Shown piece by piece: positions 24,986 through 36,517 of a stretch of 64,000 nt of DNA. The stretch lies in contig CM037840.1 in assembly GCA_021234535.1 (NCBI GenBank), forward strand, positions 19,160,302-19,224,301, written 5' to 3'. The stretch is from Stichopus chloronotus. Lineage: Eukaryota; Echinodermata; Holothuroidea; Aspidochirotida; Stichopodidae. A program made the translations under genes and the position numbers. Under the pieces are notes generated by a model that did not search any database, was not told where the DNA came from, and saw nothing but the letters and a program-made list of their open reading frames with translations. The first letter of the stretch is position 1. Each line of letters begins with the position of its first letter.

Positions 24986-25374
24986 AGTCCAATACTATTA
25001 AACAGTGATTTAAGTTCTATAAAATAAATAGCAACACAAATGCAATAAAACACACTCCACATAGCACTAGAAACATTGCGACATACAGTACTGTCAGCAT
25101 GCTAAAACACAATAAAAATTGATACATAGTGTGTGCAACTTAAAACTTGTGCATACCTCTGTTACAAATATACAATATGTTAAAAATCTTACACAAATGA
25201 TCAAATGTTGAAACACTGTACTGCACCTACACACTTAGTACCAGCAATGTATTGAGTCATATTCCTGTCACTTTAACTGTGTTCAAGATTACCACAACAG
25301 CTCACTGGAGAGTCAAAAAGTACTGCAAATATGCAATTGCACACAATCATATTTCCAAATGCAGTACGTACACA
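24986..25374. other. No gene seen
   Basis: AT-rich flank of the retrotransposon's truncated 5' side. Confidence 0.4.
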
Positions 25375-25558
25375 ACAAGTATGCCTAACCCAGGTATCCA
25401 TTGACGTTATCCATCAGTCAATGCTTATCCCATATATCCACTGACATTATCAATCATTCAATATCTAACCAATACATCCATTCTAATCATTATCAGTCAA
25501 TACCTATTCCACATATCCATTGACATTATCGATTGGTCAATGAATTATCCATATGCTG
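25375..25558 (+). repeat. ~41-bp minisatellite, left segment
   Basis: Units of 'atccattgacattatcaatc', 'agtcaatgcttatcccatat'. It is cut off at 25558 by a transposon and resumes at 26952 in the same register. Confidence 0.85.
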
Positions 25559-26951
25559 CAGGGTTTCCCCTGGTACTTAATTGCAGAGGCGGCTGCCTCG
25601 CAACTTTTTAAGACCGCCTTCCCCAAAAATGCCGTAATTACCACCTCACACGTTTATATCCAGCGCTGGAAAAAGTCAGGAAGCCAGAGGCTCCTTCCCG
25701 GGAAGTCTCGCGGGAAATCCGCTTCTGTACTTCTGGCCGCGTTTATCTTGTACATACCAGAGAATGGTAGAGATCACACATGTCTGTGGTTTCCTAAATA
25801 GTTACGTTTGAAAATAACTGGTGAATAAATCCATTCAAATGTGTATCCCTAATGCCCCATCCACTTTCAATCTTCAACAAAAATTGAAGTAAATTACTAT
25901 TGGTGTAATAGAATACCCTTATTTTTTACTCATGATCAATATTTCTCAAGTTATACATGTGAAAAAACAACCGTTGGGAAACGTTTGCAGAAGAGTGTAC
26001 GTATACCTCCTTTACTCTATTCAATGTCAATTAAAAAGCATAAGCTTAGGCCTGCCACGCCTGCATGCGCAAATTATCGTGCAGTATGACAGCTAGCGGA
26101 CATATCACAACCCACAGAAATACAAAAACGAACTCATATTTCTATGTCCAAAATACTTCATGAAACCAATAGTCTGCTTCTTCAAACCTTTAGTCCAAAC
26201 ATTTTAAAGTGACTACTAGTAGGATCAATGAACAAAAAAAAAACTCTCAAACCTGCAACTTCCCTGTAATACGGAAATATGAATTGCCAAGGTGGTTAGG
26301 CTATTCGATATACGTCCACTGCGTTAGGATATCATTACTTAAAATTTTCGGAAGGCTGCGCACGATCTTACATGATTCTTTTCACGAAACTTTTAGGGAC
26401 ATTTCAACGTCAAAAATGTATGTAATACAGTTTACTCTACATGACATGTGCAACATTTCACAGAACGTTTTGATTTTGAAGCGCAATAGCAATTATTTTT
26501 TCTGATCGAACTATCATGTTTTCACCTGATACAGTAACAGTTTTCAACTTGTAGAGTTGAAATTAAGCATGGGTTTCAAATGATTCGGACACGTCTAAAA
26601 ACGCTAAAATCGCTGAGTTTCCAGCTGCTTTGCACCCTGGACCCCTACCGGGATCGTCCATGATCCCCACAAGGGGCCCTATGGCGGGCCCATTGACCCC
26701 ACGCTGGTATGATAATCGCTTCGCTATCGAATGACGCCTACGGCGCAATGTTAGGTCTGGCGGGAAACTCCGACTATATGGTAATTAGTCTCCCGGAAAA
26801 TTTACACTTTTTCCGACCCTGTTTATATCATGGTCAAAATCACCTAATCTTCGAGAACCTACTTAGGACGGATTTGCACCCGAAATTCATGGCGGCGTCA
26901 AGTAATTCGCCCTCGCCGCCTCACACTCTGAAAAACCCAGGGGAAACCCTG
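25559..26951. mobile_element. CAGGG-ended DNA transposon (1.39 kb, hAT-like) inside a minisatellite
   Basis: Terminal inverted repeat CAGGGTTTCCCCTGG at both ends, each itself a small palindrome (CAGGG-TTTC-CCCTG). Weaker inverted similarity continues inward to GAGGCGGC about 25 bases in. Flanking TGCTG (25554-25558) and TACTG (26952-26956) look like a 5-bp duplication with one change; the intact array at 27106-27125 reads 'atccatatactgtaacc' and shows the empty site. hAT elements usually duplicate 8 bp, so the superfamily is uncertain. No transposase frame. Subterminal parts are GC-rich. Confidence 0.8.
25785..26235 (+). repeat. Family C, copy 3 (within the 25559-26951 element)
   Basis: Most complete copy: 'gtggtttcctaaatagttac' to 'gtaggatcaatgaac'. 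Other copies (8740-9010, 13281-15475) occur without CAGGG termini, so C is either a separate family inserted here or sequence shared with this transposon. Confidence 0.7.
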
Positions 26952-27265
26952 TACTGTAACCATTGACGTCATCCATCAGTCAATGCTTATCCCATATATC
27001 CATTGACATTATCAATCAGTCAATATCTAACCAATACATCCATTCATATCATTATCAGTCAATACGTATTCCACATATCCACTGACATTATCGATCAGTC
27101 AATGAATTATCCATATACTGTAACCATTGACGTCATCCATCAGTCAATGCTTATCCCATATATCCATTGACATTATCAATAAGTCAACACTAACCCATGT
27201 ATCAATTAACATCATTGATCAGTCAATGCCTATAACAACTGTCGTCATCGATTAGTCAATGCTTA
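26952..27265 (+). repeat. ~41-bp minisatellite, right segment
   Basis: Continues the array at 25375-25558. A block 'ccattgacgtcatccatcag' at about 26959 recurs at 27123, a higher-order step of about 164 bp (four units). Confidence 0.85.
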
Positions 27266-27922
27266 TCCAATACATCCACTGAATTTAAAGTGTTCATCAC
27301 ATGTAATGGTCAATTGAAAGGCATGCTTCCCCTAAAATTCCTTCAATTGTGTATCTCACAATATTATTAAACACTCTGTGGACATGTTCCCTTCAAATTA
27401 CAAACTAAAATCCTTCCTGCCTTCCACATGATTATGAGTTATTTGGTAGGTGTGAATCTGTTGCAAAATTCACAAGATTCTGAGAATAAATTCACGGGTT
27501 GACACCATTAGATCAGAGTAACTGTGTATGCACACAAGAAGATTGTCTTTACATGGTATACTAGAACATACACTGAGAGGATGATGGCAGTAAAGAAAGC
27601 TATGAAAACTATATATTGGAAAGTTGAAACCGAACAACATATATTATTGCACATACAAACGAATACATGAAAACTTGAAAACAAACACAGATGTTGGACA
27701 CAACTTGATTTCACTCACTGAAAAGGAAAACAACAACAATGAGAACACCAAATACTGAAAGTGAATTACCAAAAAGAAACCACAACATATGTTCTTACAT
27801 AGTTAACGCTTATTCCTCTTAAACTGTCACCTGATTAGTCCTGTTTCTGTTAATGCCATTTTATTCACTACTAAATCAATTTACCAATTAAAAATCAGAG
27901 ACATCCTTTGGTTTATGCATGT
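27266..27922. other. No gene seen
   Basis: AT-rich; no repeat recognised. Confidence 0.4.
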
Positions 27923-27926
27923 TTAA

Positions 27927-28568
27927 AGTGATGACATGAGTAGGCAAAAACTAAAAAGTTTGGTAATGCTTTTAATTACACCATTCAGACAATCTGGGAA
28001 AACAAATAGGTTTCAGTTGGTTAATTCTGCCATATGATTTCAAATTCTTCTGACATAAAGACAAAAAAGTGTAGAATACCATAATGTAGTAGTTGACAGT
28101 TTTCATTCAAATCAGCGGTGTGCTTCTTTGAACAAGCCAATGGCGAAGTATACTAGTATTGAATATTCAGTTAGTCAAAACGACGCACAATCCCTAACGC
28201 TCTAATTTTGTGTTCAGTTCATAGGTTATTTGTAAATACAGTGCTTTCTTTCACCAAATACTACAATTCCCAATACCGACCAAGGAGCGACGACTTCAGA
28301 AGTATGTTTTTTATACACAAGCGAGACCTGTACTTTTGCGTATTCATTATGTAGGCCCTATAGTAGGAACTGTTAATTTTCGAAATATAATCTCTGTTTT
28401 TCACTGTTTTTATGCCAATCCCGTTGCTTTTCGAAGCAGTTACTGTCATTTTCCTTCATTAATAGACATAGTCCGTTCATGTACAACCTCGCGTGTACAA
28501 TTAAAAAGAAACAGTCGTGATCAAACATAATCTTATCTTTTTGGTTTTTCAGTATACACGCAATCACT
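27927..28568. mobile_element. TTAA-flanked MITE, family I copy 1 (642 bp)
   Basis: TTAA at 27923-27926 and 28569-28572. The right terminus is CGCAATCACT, and the left begins AGTGATGACATG. It matches 54396-55061 nearly throughout ('acaccattcagacaatctgg', 'aaggagcgacgactt', 'tttttcactgtttttatgcc', 'agacatagtccgttcatgta'). Overlapping short frames on both strands are not conserved between the copies. Confidence 0.9.
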
Positions 28569-28572
28569 TTAA

Positions 28573-28726
28573 GGAAAGAAGGCCATCACTTAGAGTAGCT
28601 ATGATGATCATTCAAAGTGAGTGTCCTGTACTTCAAGAGCATGACACAGAAACTAGAGAACCAATGGTGCAGAAGCTCATACCTTCAAACAAGTGTTGTA
28701 CTGTAGGTTATGTGAAATCCTAGAAC
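28573..28726. other. Unassigned spacer
   Basis: Lies between MITE I and family B. A short open frame here has no recognisable feature. Confidence 0.3.
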
Positions 28727-30460
28727 ACCCAAAATCACTGAACACCATGTCGGTACCACTGACAGAGTATCGCTATGACAAACTATCAACATTGTATGAG
28801 AGAATCTGTGGGAGGAGAAGTACTTTGTGGAATTTCATGAAATGAGCCAAAGGGCCTACATGGGATAATGAACCCAAAATTCCTGAAAGGGGCTCATTGA
28901 GTTGATATCAGTAAAGATTGCGGTGATTTTGAAGTATACAAACACACGACAATACTCACAATCAGCATAATTAATCAAGTTTCACATCCAATAGTTATAT
29001 GAAAACTGTCAATTTTTTTGAATTTTTGACCGTTACTTGCTCTGATTGTGTGCATGTGAATGTACTAATGTGAAAATGTCTGGTCACAAAGTTTCAAAAA
29101 CCAACTTTAATCGTTGGTTACTCACAATTTAATGTTCCAACGTATGTAAAACTTTGGGATCCTTTTAGTTTGACTGTTTGTCATTAGTATGTGAAGGAAA
29201 CTTGACCGGTTTAGAAAAATTGAGTGAATTTCACAAAACAACTCAATGAGCCTCTTGAACAACCTGAAGGCATCACTAATAGAGTATTATTATGACACAC
29301 CATCAACATTGTGCAAAAGAATATGTGGGAGGAGAAGCATTCAGCAGAATTTCATAAAATGGGCCACAGGGCCCACATGGGACCTTGCACCCAAAATTCC
29401 TAAACACCCTGAAGGAGCCACTGGTAGAATCTCATTACGACAAACCATCAACATTGTACTTGAGAATCTGTGCGAGGAAAAGCATTTTGCAGAATTTCAT
29501 AAAATGTGCCAAAGGGCCCACATGGGACCTTGTACCGAAAATTCCTAAACACCCTGAGGGCATCACTAATGGAGTATCATTATGACAAACCAACAATATT
29601 GTATAAGAAAATCTGTAGGAGGAGAAGCATTTTGCGAAATTTCATAAAATGAGCCAAAGTGGCCAACATGAGATCCTTGACCCAAAATTCCTGTGGACCC
29701 TGAGGGCATTACTAACAGAGTATCATTATGACAAACCATCAACATTGTACAAAACAATCTTTGGGAGGAGAAAGAAGTATTTTTCAGAATTTCATAAAAT
29801 GAGCCAAAGGGCCCACATGGAACCTTGTACCAAAAATTCCTGAACACCCTGAGGGCACCACTAATGGAATATCATTACGAAAAACCATTAACATTCTATA
29901 AGGGAATCTGTAGGAAGAGAAGCATTTTGCAGAATTTCAGAAAATGAGTCCAAGGGCCCACAAGGGACCTTGGACCCAAAATTCCTGAACACGCTGAGGG
30001 TACCACTATTGGAGTGTCATTGACAAATCATCAATATGGTACAAGGAAATTGTGTAGGAGAAGCGTTTTGCAGAATTTCATAAAATGGGTCAAAGGGCCT
30101 ATATGGGAGCTTGGACCTAAAATTCCTGAACACCCTGACAGCAACACTAATGGAGTATCATTATGACAAACCATCAACATTATACAAAGGAATCTGTGGG
30201 AGTAGAAGCGTTTCGCAGAATTTCATAAAATAAGCCAAAGGGCCCACATGGTACCTTAGGCCCAAGCTTCCTGAATATCCCGAATGGTCCACCACCCAAG
30301 GAAAATTGTGGGTAAGTTTCAAACAAATCCATGAAAGCATGTAGGAGGAGAACCATTTTGAACAATTGTGGACAGATAGATGGATAGAAGGATAGAGTGA
30401 TGCCATGTGATCTCATACTGTAAGCTCACACCAGCATGATGGTATGACCTAAAAAACAAC
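28727..30460 (+). repeat. Family B element, copy 2 (about nine 145-bp units), with nested MITE
   Basis: The anchor 'taaacaccct' at 29401 recurs at 29546 (145 bp). Units carry 'cactaatggagtatcattatg', 'acaaaccatcaacattgta', 'ggaggagaagcattttgc', 'agaatttcataaaatg', 'gggcccacatgg'. The array is split at 28888-29255 by a TTAA-type MITE. It ends with a GATA-like run (30373-30400), a hairpin-like end near 30423-30450 and CTAA plus A run, as in copy 1. Confidence 0.88.
28888..29255. mobile_element. MITE, family G copy 2 (368 bp), nested in family B
   Basis: Inverted termini AGGGGCTCATTGAGTTG and, reverse-complemented from the right, AGAGGCTCATTGAGTTG (16 of 17 match). Flanked by TGAA at 28884-28887 and 29256-29259; the intact family B unit reads 'attcctgaacaccct', which gives the empty site. 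Partner of 6886-7408, which has TTAA flanks. Confidence 0.87.
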
Positions 30461-30715
30461 AACAAGGAAGTGATGTTGGCTTGAATGTCATAACTGAAGT
30501 TTTACTGAGCTGGCATTGCCTGACATGAAATAATGAAATAAAATTCAACAAATGATCAACAGGTTCTATTCCAAACTAACAATGGTATTTGCTACCTCAA
30601 CTGTGGCAAGTCAATCACAATGCTTAATAATTCACTGGCAGTGATCTCCACCTGAATCCACCAAAGAGATGACAACACACTATAATGTAGAGAACAGCAT
30701 AAACCGTTTGACATA
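30461..30715. other. No gene seen
   Basis: AT-rich spacer. Confidence 0.35.
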
Positions 30716-30990
30716 TTAACGATCACAGTACCAGGTTCATACTGCCGGGAAAAACATTGTCAGGTTCACACTGCCAGGACCGAATTCGTAAGGCCACATT
30801 GCCAGGACCACAGTGTCATGATCACACTATCAGGATTATGATGAAAGGACCACAGTACTAGAATTACAATCAGAATATTACTGCCACATTACCAAAGGAT
30901 CACAGAGTCAGGATTACATCAGGATTTCAAAGACAGGACCACACTTATCAGAGCTATAATCAGGATCACACTGCTAGGACTTCACAATCA
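30716..30990 (+). repeat. Degenerate short minisatellite (unit about 16-21 bp)
   Basis: Repeated variants of 'gatcacactgccagga' ('ttcacactgccaggacc', 'ccacattgccaggacc', 'atcacactatcaggatt', 'gatcacactgctaggac') with irregular spacing. Confidence 0.75.
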
Positions 30991-32540
30991 ATGCCACCTC
31001 AAAGCACTGGGAGCTGGAAGATAGCTCTCTGCTCAAAGGTTATCTGTAATACTTCAGTCGTAGTACAAAAAATTCTCACCACACCTCTTTTTTGATGAAA
31101 CAAGGGCTCTTCTATGCAGAAACCGTCACTAGAATAAAAAAAAACTTCAACTGAATTTGATGAGAGGTATCCTTCCAACAACTGCAACTGTAGTACATGT
31201 ACTGCAATGCTATGACTAACGATTAACTGAAAAGAAATATTTATTATGATACATTTGACATGATGCTGTTTCTCTTCACCATTAATACTGTCAAAGATAT
31301 TGTCAGCTGCAGGATAAAAGTATTTTCATAAGTATCCTCCTATTAACAAAGAAGCTGCTGTTTTATTAATCAATTTATCAAATTCATATTGCAATCTGTA
31401 CAGGCACATCAAGCAATCAAGTCATTGTACCACACAAACCATCCAATACTCTGACAATGTGCCTCGAGAGGATGCACTTCTCTCCTTATTAGATGGCTGA
31501 TGAAGCGGACTGAAACTTAATCAATATGAAACCAAGGTGGCCATCTTCATTAATCCCTAATCAAACTACTCTATATTCATAGCTTCCTGATTTGGTATTC
31601 ATGAGAATTTAACCAAGCAATTCAACGCTAACAATAGACACAGATGAAAAATTCTGACAAACTGGTACAAGATCATATGAATATATACCTCACTTTATTG
31701 GATGCCTCTTTTACCTAAAAATATATTTTGTCCCTGTTTTTCCTTGAGGGTGGGTGGTCACAAACATATGTCAGACGAGTTCAACAAAATCCCCACATTG
31801 ACTTGTCAGTGGGGAATACTTTGTGCTATGTGCTACACTTATTCAATGGCTCTTGCAAAGTTTGTTGAAGGACACATATTACAGGTTAGCATTAACAAAA
31901 TAGTGTGGTTACACATGTGTATTGCTGTTATACATGTAAGCTTGGATTTGATGCTACAGATATCTTCAAGAACTGGCTGGTGAGCATAAAAAGTAAAGTT
32001 TCACATTTAAGATAAAACATACAGTATTTCATCAACCACCCCTCACTGATTTCTAAACTGGCAGAGAAACAGTTCAAGTTGCAAAACTGATCGATAGATA
32101 GATAGATCCTGATAAATAGATCTTTTCCAATAATTTTTTGTTGCTTTAGTTTTGTTTTAAGGCACTTTACGATCCAGTTGCAACACTAGGCAACGGCTGT
32201 TGAAAACATATTTGTGCGTACTGTGTAATATTTCTGCTTCATTCGGAGGGATGTACTGCACATGCAACCAGTGATGTCTGAATTTTCTTATTTATTTTTT
32301 CTGCATTACTACTCCTGGGCAAATTAAAAACTATCAGGGCAAGTGCATTCTGGATATGTCTAGCCCTACTGGGGGGCTGCAAAGTTGTTTTGTAAATGTA
32401 AGTCCACGTCCTGCTTGCTGTTCAGGGTATTGAATACCTAAAGTAAAAGATGTTGTGCTGGGATAAGTATTCTACTCACTCCATCATCATCGTACTATGT
32501 TGGAGATCAGTCTAAGCTTACATTCTTGAGATACAGCTTT
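30991..32540. other. No gene seen
   Basis: AT-rich DNA with short GATA runs at 32093-32107. No supported coding exon. Confidence 0.4.
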
Positions 32541-32544
32541 TTGA

Positions 32545-32625
32545 GGTTTCCAGGATCTGACCTATGCTGACCTTTGACCTACAGAACCTTTGACCTCCTG
32601 TTAACAAGCAAGGTATCGCAAACAA
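32545..32625 (+). repeat. Family A remnant
   Basis: Diverged single unit with a perfect TGACCTTTGACCT at 32568-32580 and a further 'cctttgacctcc' 15-20 bases downstream. Confidence 0.6.
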
Positions 32626-32668
32626 GAGTGTTTATGGCACCAATCAGGGATAGAGGCTTCTATGTCGT

Positions 32669-33400
32669 ACCAGGGAGGTGCTAGAGAAGGAGATACAACA
32701 GAAGTTTCTTCTTTTGAAGTAGCCTTGTTTCCACTGTAATTGACTCTTTTGTTCACCTCTTGAAGATTCAATGGGATTAAAGGGTATTAGGAACTTAAGG
32801 TAAAAGATGTATGTTGTTTACTCTGTTGTATAATTACCTATCGACAAATAATGTCTATAGCTATAGCATTGCCAGTTGTTATTCTTCAAAATCAGTTTTC
32901 AACTTCCTACAGGGTCCGACGCCTATCGCAGTGGAAAAATTTGATGTTGTGTAACTTATTGAACATGGATACACCCTGTGCAAACTTGCAAAAATCAGTG
33001 AAAATCGATAAAACGCAACAGTAAAATATAGTCTTATGATCGTTTTCGTCGTTTGCATATCGCAAAGGGCTACATCTTATTCTTTTATACCAGTCTGCCT
33101 CGATTCCAAAGAGATAGCCAGTCGTTTCGATTTTGGAGACAGTGGTTTTGAGCTTATTGTCGGCAACAAACCTCGCATTAAAGCTTTTTGCTACACAATC
33201 CTTTTCAAAGATTGCAAGCAGGTCTGAATGAAGATTACTTGAATGTCCCCAGAAGTAAGATACATCACACAAAATTGAAACGGAACTCTAAGCTGTTCTC
33301 ATCCCTTTACGAATTGAAAGTTATCACGCCGGAGAAAATCTAACAGGATTAGCATAACTTAACCGTCAAGTTGTATCTCCTTCTCTAGCACCTCCCTGGT
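32669..33400. mobile_element. Inverted-repeat DNA transposon (732 bp, hAT-like ends)
   Basis: Perfect 31-bp inverted termini at 32669-32699 and 33370-33400; key parts are ACCAGGGAGGTGCTAG and AGAAGGAGATACAAC. Flanks GTCGTAC and GTCTACC are similar, suggesting a damaged 7-8-bp duplication. The interior holds a 121-codon minus-strand frame (32907-33272) with no recognised domain and a 63-codon plus-strand frame on the other strand. The unbroken termini suggest fairly recent activity. Confidence 0.85.
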
Positions 33401-34002
33401 CTACCATCACGTATATTCCCATTTTACAGGTAACGTCCCCAGTTTACTGCAATTTAGTCTTGCCTACATCCCTGATGACACAAAAAGAGTACATGTGTGA
33501 ATTTTATTTACATATTGTTATGGAATGGCAACAAAAAAAAAAAGCAAGAGAATACGTACGCAAGTAGAGGACAGCTGGAACTAGCAACTAGCAATGTGGT
33601 TGCAAATAGCAACCATCTGGCTATGAGTTGACAGTTGTTCTATATGTAGTGTCCTGGGAGAAAGGGTCGGGGATTCTTACATTACAAGACTATGGGCCTT
33701 TTGTCTGCAACAGTTGTTCGACTTTTGTAAGAGTTCGAAAAAATATATATGCATGGAAGAACTACTGTAGGAATACTATTAATCTTGCCACACTGAGATG
33801 TCCAAGATAGATAGGTAGTCCACACAAAAAAGGTAGAAATATAATTCCTATTTAAATTAAGCATGATGAAATGCAATGTAAACTAATCAAGCAAACAAAA
33901 CAAAAATCATGCAAACCGGTGAACAGACAACTGAGATCATCAGATTTCTTTGAGAGATGAGATAATGAGATTTTTTTTTGTTTGGCAATATTGGAGTAGT
34001 TT
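33401..34002. other. No gene seen
   Basis: AT-rich; A run at 33533-33542 and T run at 33971-33979. Confidence 0.35.
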
Positions 34003-34165
34003 CCCAAAAACTCATTGGTTTGGGAATTCGCTAGCGACGTACTCACCTCATATAACCTATGCATTACCGTATTGACCATGGTCTAGCATCTGGCAATTTT
34101 GTGTGTGTGTGCGTGTGTGTATCTGGTCACCGCCTTATATGAGGTGAGGGAGTACGCACTGTGAA
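34003..34165 (+). mobile_element. Family D element, copy 3 (163 bp, core orientation 1)
   Basis: Hairpin CCCAAA(AACTCATTGG)TTTGGG, 'gaattcgctagcgacgtact', subterminal arm to 'tctggcaattttg', GT run, 'tatctggtcaccgcc', then directly 'ttatatgaggtgagggagta' and 'cactgtgaa'. Most of the core seen in copy 2 is deleted; the GT run lies beside the hairpin end as in copy 2. Confidence 0.8.
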
Positions 34166-34334
34166 TTTCAACTTTTCAGGCGACACTGTCCATTCCGCAT
34201 TACCATCGAACAGAGCACGACAAATTTGTACATAGTGAGCTACCCACTGCAATGCTCAATTTGCTATTTGCATGCCATTCATGATGCTCAGCCTATCAGT
34301 CTATGTTACTGACACACCCCCATCTTCATCTTAA

Positions 34335-34730
34335 AGTAGGATGTGCTGTTTGAAGGAATAAAAATAGCCTTTACGATTGATCTTCTTTCATTTTCTGTCA
34401 TTTGATACCAATGTGGATAATAACACGCCATGCCAGGTTTCTTTCATTAAAAATTTCATTAATTAGAGTGTTAATTACGGTAGAAAGAAGAGCGATTTAG
34501 TTTTTTCTGGTAAAAAGTTAGCGGAACTGGACCCTGTGGTAAATGTGCGGCACTTCCATGTGAACGCTGCTACAACGAAACACCTACGCAAAAGCATTTC
34601 CTTTAGAAATTAGGCTATACGTGGACAAATATACCTGTACAGGAGTTTTTATAACTTTCTGCAACTATAAGAAGTATAAGGAGTCCTTTGGTGTACTTTG
34701 GAAAATGAGGGAATAACAGCACATCCTGCT
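34335..34730. mobile_element. TTAA-flanked MITE, family M (396 bp)
   Basis: TTAA at 34331-34334 and 34731-34734. Termini AGTAGGATGTGCTGTT and, reverse-complemented from the right, AGCAGGATGTGCTGTT (one difference in 16). No partner copy in this window and no coding frame. Confidence 0.88.
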
Positions 34731-34734
34731 TTAA

Positions 34735-35144
34735 ACATATATTGTTTTGTTTTTTTTTTTTGCATAAATAGCTCTAGGATCTTCCTACAAATTAAACATC
34801 ACGTTTTCGGGATGAGCTGGTGGTTTTCAGGTAAAAGTTAAATAACGTAGCAATTTGAAAGATTAAGCAATCTTGTTTCATTTAAATGAAGTAACGTGGT
34901 TCCTCCAACATTGTAAAATCTTAAGAAAAAAGTAAATATGTGGCAGCCTTCTTGATGGCTAAACTAGTAGTGTAGGTGCCTAAAGACGTATAAAATGTCG
35001 AGCTTCTTAAACTAGGCTATAATTAGTCACCATTTTCAGGAAGAGCTGGCTGGTTACATACTTGAAGTTTGATATCATTTGAAAGGTGCAGTAATTAATC
35101 AAAAATTCCTAATCCTCTGAACGAAGACATCTAATTTAAAAAAA
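34735..35144. other. No gene seen
   Basis: AT-rich, T run at 34749-34760. Confidence 0.35.
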
Positions 35145-35515
35145 AAAACCCAAAGGCACTTTGGTTACTTGCATTAAGATGCTTTAACTTTAAAGGCAAA
35201 TAAGTCATTTAGAACATGGCATACAAAGACAATAACTTTCACTCTCATCAATAAACATCTGCAAAAGTTTCATCCCCTCAAACCTTTATAATATAGTGAG
35301 TAACAGAAGATGCATTCTTTGATTTTGGAAAAGTTTGAGTGAAGAATTATTCTTAAGCAACGAAAAACTGAATTTCTATTTGTGAGAAACGCATTTCTTG
35401 AAAAGAAGGCTGGTCCTTCCTTATTTTAAATAATCTATCTTTCAATGTCCATAAAGAAAAGTTTTAAAAATATGGTTGTTTTCGGTAACACAAACACCTT
35501 ATATCCCTTCAAACC
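35145..35515. mobile_element. MITE family H, copy 1 (diverged ends)
   Basis: Interior matches 45589-45945 and 61055-61398 ('atggcatacaaag', 'ctcatcaataaa', 'agatgcat', 'ttttaaaaatatggttgttt'). Termini are eroded here; the right end reads 'atatcccttcaaa'. Confidence 0.7.
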
Positions 35516-35939
35516 CAGCCTGAGATAAGGTGGTCAGAAATTGCAGGGCAGTGGTAAAAATCAAGATCATATAGCAGCCTTCCTATCATGTGTCAAAATT
35601 TGTCCCTACAGTAGAGTTTCTTTGTTTTGTTTTTTTTTGGTGGAGGGGGGGTAATGATCAATTGAGATTAACCAGGCCCTAATGATGTGGATGGAAATTT
35701 ACATTTACTAAAATTCGGTACGGTAGTATTGTGTGTATACCTTCTTCGCAGAAACAAGGACACAACAACTTGCATACCAGTCCATATACACTGAGTCTGT
35801 ATTCAGCACAACCTGTGCTGCTACTGTACATATACTATACTTTTTCTGTTTTCACTAAAGTGTAAACAACTTGACTTAGGAGCATCATGGGAGGGTAGTA
35901 TAACTGGATTTTTGGTTTGTATTAACAAGACCTATCCAC
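35516..35939. other. No gene seen
   Basis: T/G-rich patch at 35626-35652, otherwise AT-rich. Confidence 0.35.
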
Positions 35940-35959
35940 ACATCACAGAAAGGTTACAA

Positions 35960-35985
35960 AGGTCAAATGAGGTCAAGGGAGGTCG
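35960..35985 (+). promoter_or_regulatory. Three AGGTCA-like half-sites in DR4 spacing (possible nuclear-receptor site)
   Basis: AGGTCA at 35960 and 35970 and AGGTCG at 35980, each separated by four bases. Direct AGGTCA repeats spaced by 4 are known binding sites of thyroid/LXR-type receptors with RXR. The block probably belongs to a diverged, reversed family A unit. Function is untested and no gene is adjacent. Confidence 0.35.
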
Positions 35986-36214
35986 ACAGAGTCATCATAT
36001 GCACTTCACATAAATGGACAAAATTTTCCATAATTACACCACCCACTTCAAATGTTTTGTTGGAAAGATATCAATAAAACATCACTTTCAGACCTATTGA
36101 CCTGAGATTAATGCTACCGTATTTTCTCCACCTACCAATCAAATCTATACTATCCTGAAATTGTGTCACCATTAGAACAATGGACACCAAGTTACAGCAA
36201 CTCAAAGAAATTCT

Positions 36215-36410
36215 TCTTTTTTTTTTGCTTCTGGTGATCCTAAATAACCTTGACCTCCACCAAAAACAATAGGGCACATCTACTCAATATCATACACCTA
36301 CACAACAACTTTGATAGCCTTTAATAACTCGGATGTTTCACACACACACATACAAACACACACCACAGTGACTGCAAAGGTTCCTTCTAATGCAAGGAAC
36401 CAAAAGTGAC
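36215..36410 (+). repeat. Family A element, copy 3 (single unit, CA run, hairpin tail)
   Basis: 'ccttgacctccaccaaaaac', 'aatagggcacatctactcaa', CA run at about 36340-36365, then hairpin GGTTCCTT (36379-36386) / AAGGAACC (36394-36401) with a 7-base loop, and 'aaaag'. This is the best-preserved hairpin tail of the family. Confidence 0.8.
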
Positions 36411-36517
36411 TAAGGAAAAGTTACTGTGTACTCACATCTAAAACCTTTCAAAATCTTGGCAAAGTAAGAGCTATGTACCTGTTAAGTACTGCAAGGAAGA
36501 CTACAAACATCTAAATT

